From Piscirickettsiaceae bacterium (GTDB lineage: Bacteria; Pseudomonadota; Gammaproteobacteria; Thiomicrospirales; Thiomicrospiraceae), in NCBI GenBank assembly GCA_021767305.1, contig JAASTL010000011.1:1-10417 (forward strand): a DNA stretch of 10,417 nucleotides, given 5' to 3'. Below, piece by piece: positions 7,495-10,417 of this stretch. The translations under genes were made by a program, and so were the position numbers. The notes below the pieces were generated by a model, which was given only the letters and a program-made list of their open reading frames with translations, was not told the origin of the DNA and did not search any database. Every line of letters starts with the position of its first letter. The first letter of the stretch is position 1.

Positions 7495-8235
7495 CTATAC
7501 TGGATTAGCAATATCTACAAAAACACACTCTAAACTAAATTTACTCGCAAGATGCTCACCCAAAGCTTTAATGCCGACTCTCTCAGTAGCGTGATGACCC
7601 GCGGCAAGATAGTGAATACCGCACTCTTTCGCTAGATGCGTGGTCTGCTCAGATACTTCGCCACTAATATAGACATCTGCTCCCCAAGCAATTGCTTGAT
7701 CGATAAATCCTTGCGCTCCACCACTACACCAAGCTATTTTCTGCACTTGTTGCGGGCCGCCAGGAAGGTGTAATGATTTTCGAGAGAGAGATTCATCGAC
7801 CATAGCTTTGAAGTCATTGATATCCATCGCTTCAGGTAAACTACCCAAACGCACTAAACCGGGTACCGGTGTAATATCTTCCAGTCCCCAAAGCTTTCCA
7901 AGCATAGCGTTATTACCGAGATCCTCATGCCCGTCTAAAGGCAGATGATAACCAAACAAATTCATATCATGCTTGAGTAATGTCTTAATACGTTTTTGTT
8001 TAAAGCCAGTAATGGTTTGCGGTTCTGATTTCCAAAAGTATCCGTGATGAACCAAAATAGCATCGGCATTCAGTTCAATGGCTTTATCTAACAAAGCCTG
8101 ACAAGCTGTCACACCGGTAACAATTTTATTGATCTGCGCTCGACCCTCTACCTGCAGCCCATTTGGTGCATAATCTTTATAGTCTTGTAGTTTAAGATAA
8201 TCTTGTAAGTAAGCTTCTAATTCAACTCTAGTCAT
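7495..8235 (-). CDS. Nif3/YbgI-like dinuclear metal-centre protein
   Basis: This 246-residue protein matches the length and motifs of E. coli YbgI and the Nif3 family, which form toroidal hexamers with a two-metal site per subunit. The metal-binding residues seen are His63-His64 (in LVHHGYFW), His97 and Asp101 (YHLPLDGH), and His215 and Glu218 (GHHATER). The N-terminal APNGLQVEG (23-31) is also a family hallmark. The biochemical role is not settled; some databases call it GTP cyclohydrolase type 2-like, which I would not adopt here. It is probably cytoplasmic, as no signal or membrane segment is visible. It sits alone between the his terminator and the pet operon. AAGGGA lies 12 bases before the ATG at 8235, rather far, so the start is likely but not certain; a nearer GAG could also serve. 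Confidence 0.93.
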   Translation of the reverse strand: MTRVELEAYLQDYLKLQDYKDYAPNGLQVEGRAQINKIVTGVTACQALLDKAIELNADAILVHHGYFWKSEPQTITGFKQKRIKTLLKHDMNLFGYHLPLDGHEDLGNNAMLGKLWGLEDITPVPGLVRLGSLPEAMDINDFKAMVDESLSRKSLHLPGGPQQVQKIAWCSGGAQGFIDQAIAWGADVYISGEVSEQTTHLAKECGIHYLAAGHHATERVGIKALGEHLASKFSLECVFVDIANPV

Positions 8236-8297
8236 ATCTCATTTCATTCCCTTGGCATCCGCGGATAAGTTTAGCCTATAAAAATTGAGTGGTTTAC

Positions 8298-8338
8298 AAA
8301 AAAAAACCACCCAACTGCTTTGAGGAGGGTGGTTTTTT
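8298..8338 (-). terminator. Strong terminator after hisD
   Basis: A perfect twelve-pair inverted repeat (8301-8312 with 8327-8338) has a GC-rich core CCACCC/GGGTGG flanked by A and T runs, and a 14-base loop. On the minus strand it starts 18 bases after the hisD stop and is followed by nine U residues (8306 down to 8298). The A and T flanks make it look bidirectional. It separates the his genes from the Nif3-like gene. Confidence 0.88.
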
Positions 8339-8355
8339 CAGTCGCAAAAACTGTA

Positions 8356-9657
8356 CTAATCTTTAACGCGATAGCGAGCTGACATAGCGTGAGCTTGCAA
8401 GCCTTCACCATCGGCTAAAGTTCCAGCAATTCTACCAAGAACATTCGATCCTTCAGGCGAACACATAATCAAACTTGAACGTTTTTGGAAGTCATACACA
8501 CCTAATGGTGATGAAAAACGTGCTGTTCTTGAAGTTGGCAATACGTGGTTAGGACCTGCACAGTAGTCACCTAAGGCTTCTGCTGTGTAGCGCCCCATAA
8601 AGATTGCACCTGCGTGACGGATTTTTGGTAACAAGGCTTTAGGGTCGTCTACAGAGAGCTCCAAGTGCTCTGGCGCAATGATATTGATCATCTCTATTGC
8701 TTGATCTACGTTGTCCACCACAATAATGGCGCCACGATCATCTAATGCTGTACGGATAATTTTTTCACGTGGCATATCGTCTAGTAAACGATTCATACTT
8801 TCGTAAACTTTTTCGGCAAACTCTGCATCTTCTGTTACCAAAATAGACTGTGCATCTTCATCGTGCTCAGCTTGTGAGAACAAATCTACCGCAATCCAAT
8901 CAGGGTCAGTCTTACCATCACAGTAAACCAAAATTTCAGATGGACCCGCAATCATATCGATACCCACTGTACCAAACACCATACGCTTAGCTGTGGCTAC
9001 AAAGATATTTCCAGGGCCAACAATCTTGTCAACGGCTGGAACCGTTTCTGTTCCATAGGCTAAAGCGGCAACTGCTTGCGCACCACCCAATGTATAAACT
9101 GCATCAACTTCACAAATCGCGGCTGCGGCTAACACCATATCATTGACTTCACCATCAGGAGTTGGTACCACCATAATGAGTTTTTCAACACCAGCTACTT
9201 TGGCAGGAATAGCGTTCATAATTACCGATGAAGGGTAAGCTGCTTTACCACCAGGTACATAAAGCCCAACACTGTCCAGCGCAGTCACTTGCTGACCCAG
9301 CATAGTGCCATCCGCTTCTTCATAGGTCCAAGAAGATTGCACTTGTTTTTCATGGTAAGAACGCACACGTTCAGCTGAAATTTGCAATGCTTCGCGCTGC
9401 TCTGCAGGAATTCTCTCTAAAGCGGCTTGCAAGCGCTCCTGGGGAATTTCCAGTTCCGCACCACTATTTAGTTGCAGGCGGTCAAAACGGGCAGTGTAGT
9501 CAAGCAACGCCTCGTCACCTTGAGTGCGCACGTTTTCGACAACTTCTTTAACAATGTTATTAACTTCTTCGTTAGAAACCGTTTCCCAGGCTAGCAAACG
9601 ATCTAACTCTTCTCTAAACCCCTCTGCATTCGCAGATAAACGACGGATATTTAACAT
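8356..9657 (-). CDS. hisD: Histidinol dehydrogenase
   Basis: This 433-residue protein catalyses the last two steps of histidine synthesis, oxidising L-histidinol to L-histidine through histidinal with two NAD+. The zinc ligands known from E. coli HisD are present: Gln262 and His265 ([10 protein letters not shown]), Asp364 (GDYCAGPNH) and His423 (AHAMSAR). The catalytic Glu330-His331 pair lies in APEHLEL. The NAD-binding region is recognisable in the [14 protein letters not shown] stretch (131-144) and VGPGN (213-217). Length is normal for the family and nothing is missing. The ATG at 9657 lies one base after the hisG stop (TAA G ATG), with GAGAAG just upstream inside hisG, so the two genes are surely co-transcribed. 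The strong terminator right after hisD means hisC and the other his genes are not in this operon on this side. Confidence 0.98.
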   Translation of the reverse strand: MLNIRRLSANAEGFREELDRLLAWETVSNEEVNNIVKEVVENVRTQGDEALLDYTARFDRLQLNSGAELEIPQERLQAALERIPAEQREALQISAERVRSYHEKQVQSSWTYEEADGTMLGQQVTALDSVGLYVPGGKAAYPSSVIMNAIPAKVAGVEKLIMVVPTPDGEVNDMVLAAAAICEVDAVYTLGGAQAVAALAYGTETVPAVDKIVGPGNIFVATAKRMVFGTVGIDMIAGPSEILVYCDGKTDPDWIAVDLFSQAEHDEDAQSILVTEDAEFAEKVYESMNRLLDDMPREKIIRTALDDRGAIIVVDNVDQAIEMINIIAPEHLELSVDDPKALLPKIRHAGAIFMGRYTAEALGDYCAGPNHVLPTSRTARFSSPLGVYDFQKRSSLIMCSPEGSNVLGRIAGTLADGEGLQAHAMSARYRVKD

Positions 9658-9658
9658 C

Positions 9659-10294
9659 TTACTTCTCTATTACTGTTTTAAACTGTTGGACAATGTGATC
9701 AATCTGATCAAATTTTGTTTTGTATGCGTGCTGATTGACGATTAAACGCGAACTGATATCAGCAATGTGCTCTAGTGGAATTAAGCCATTTGCTTTCAGG
9801 GTATTCCCGGTATCCACCAAATCGACGATTCTATCCGCTAGATCAATCAACGGCGCAATTTCCATAGAACCATATAATTTTATCAAATCTACCTGTTCAC
9901 CCTTTTCGGCATAATAAGCCTGCGCAGATTTCAAATATTTAGTGGCAATCTTTAAACGATGACCATGTGGTTTTTCATTTTCTGGCCCGGCAACCATTAA
10001 CTTACATTTAGCAATTTGCAAATCAAGTAGTTCAAAAAGGTTATCACTTGGCGCTTCCATAAGCACATCTTTACCTGCAACACCAATATCAGCCGCACCG
10101 TGGGCAACATAGGTTGGCGCATCAGTCGCTCGCACAATCAATAAACGGACGTTTTCTTGATTGGTTGGCAAAATCAGTTTGCGGCTTTTGCTTGGATCTT
10201 CCAGCGGTTCAATTCCAGTGGCTTCAAGCAAAGGTAGAGTATCTTTGTAAATTCGCCCTTTTGACAGGGCAATCGTCAATTGTTCGTTATTCAT
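9659..10294 (-). CDS. hisG: ATP phosphoribosyltransferase catalytic subunit, short form (HisG-S)
   Basis: This protein catalyses the first, committed step of histidine synthesis: ATP plus PRPP gives phosphoribosyl-ATP. At 211 residues it is the short form. It lacks the C-terminal regulatory domain of the roughly 300-residue E. coli type, so it should depend on a HisZ partner encoded elsewhere. The N-terminus has the family's IALSKGRI (8-15), and the PRPP-binding loop is DLVDTGNTL at 158-166. [13 protein letters not shown] (66-78) is also typical. The ATG at 10294 is preceded by an A- and T-rich stretch with no clear Shine-Dalgarno sequence, unlike most genes in this window. The gene follows murA by 54 bases and precedes hisD by one base; murA-hisG-hisD is a common order in gammaproteobacteria. 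No histidine-rich leader peptide or attenuator is visible upstream. Confidence 0.97.
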   Translation of the reverse strand: MNNEQLTIALSKGRIYKDTLPLLEATGIEPLEDPSKSRKLILPTNQENVRLLIVRATDAPTYVAHGAADIGVAGKDVLMEAPSDNLFELLDLQIAKCKLMVAGPENEKPHGHRLKIATKYLKSAQAYYAEKGEQVDLIKLYGSMEIAPLIDLADRIVDLVDTGNTLKANGLIPLEHIADISSRLIVNQHAYKTKFDQIDHIVQQFKTVIEK

Positions 10295-10348
10295 AATCTA
10301 AAACTTTTTTTAATAAATCTTTTTCAAATATGCAGTGCTCGCGAATGA

Positions 10349-10417
10349 CTAATCAGTCAAACGGTAAATATGTGCACCTAATTTATGGAATTTTTCTTCT
10401 ATCAGCTCATAACCACG
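10349..10417 (-). CDS. murA: UDP-N-acetylglucosamine 1-carboxyvinyltransferase, C-terminal end only
   Basis: Only the last 22 codons and the TAG stop lie in the window; the gene continues past the right edge. The peptide RGYELIEEKFHKLGAHIYRL plus TD closely resembles the MurA C-terminus, where a conserved RGY-(E)-x-(I/L)-EEK-x-x-x-LGA pattern ends the protein. MurA transfers enolpyruvate from PEP to UDP-GlcNAc, the first committed step of peptidoglycan synthesis, in the cytoplasm. Placement directly upstream of hisG on the same strand supports the call, since this pair is a recurrent neighbour set in gammaproteobacteria. The catalytic region cannot be seen. Confidence 0.85.
   Translation of the reverse strand, partial: RGYELIEEKFHKLGAHIYRLTD

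Noticed and set aside
8298..8338. Inverted repeat considered as a mobile-element end or CRISPR-like repeat
   Set aside because: It is a single hairpin with a U run right after hisD, fully explained as a terminator; no second copy or transposase is present.

Overview
The window holds ordinary chromosomal DNA of a moderately AT-rich gammaproteobacterium. Every gene I can support lies on the minus strand, so transcription runs from the right end to the left. The murA-hisG-hisD order, the separate petABC operon with a gammaproteobacterial type of cytochrome b, and the short-form HisG fit a free-living gammaproteobacterium that respires with a bc1 complex. A sulfur oxidiser of the Thiomicrospira/Hydrogenovibrio/Thiomicrorhabdus kind is possible, but this is a guess from gene content and base composition, not from any marker gene.

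Layout in transcription order. (1) At the right edge is the last 22 codons of murA (peptidoglycan precursor synthesis). It is followed by hisG and hisD, the first and last enzymes of histidine synthesis, one base apart. This block ends at a strong hairpin terminator at about 8298-8338. (2) A single gene encodes a Nif3/YbgI-like protein with a dinuclear metal site (7495-8235). It is followed by a 254-bp AT-rich gap that must also carry the start signals of the next operon. (3) petA-petB-petC (7240 down to 4722) encodes the Rieske protein, cytochrome b and cytochrome c1 of the ubiquinol:cytochrome c reductase. The genes are packed with a 1-base overlap and a zero-base junction, and end at a compact terminator at 4678-4699. 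(4) radA (DNA recombination and repair ATPase) follows. (5) The left end has a two-gene unit: a FadL-type outer-membrane fatty-acid channel, then a large lipoprotein lipase of the VolA/Pla-1 type that runs off the left edge. The lipase ribosome-binding site overlaps the fadL stop codon.

The groups do separate jobs: cell wall and histidine synthesis, respiration, DNA repair, and lipid scavenging. The most interesting one is the fadL-lipase pair. In Vibrio cholerae a surface lysophospholipase (VolA) is co-transcribed with fadL, so that fatty acids cut from lipids outside the cell can enter through FadL; the same pairing is seen here. I found no mobile element, CRISPR array, RNA gene, phage gene or defence system, and no clearly undescribed system. 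No gap between genes is longer than 254 bp.
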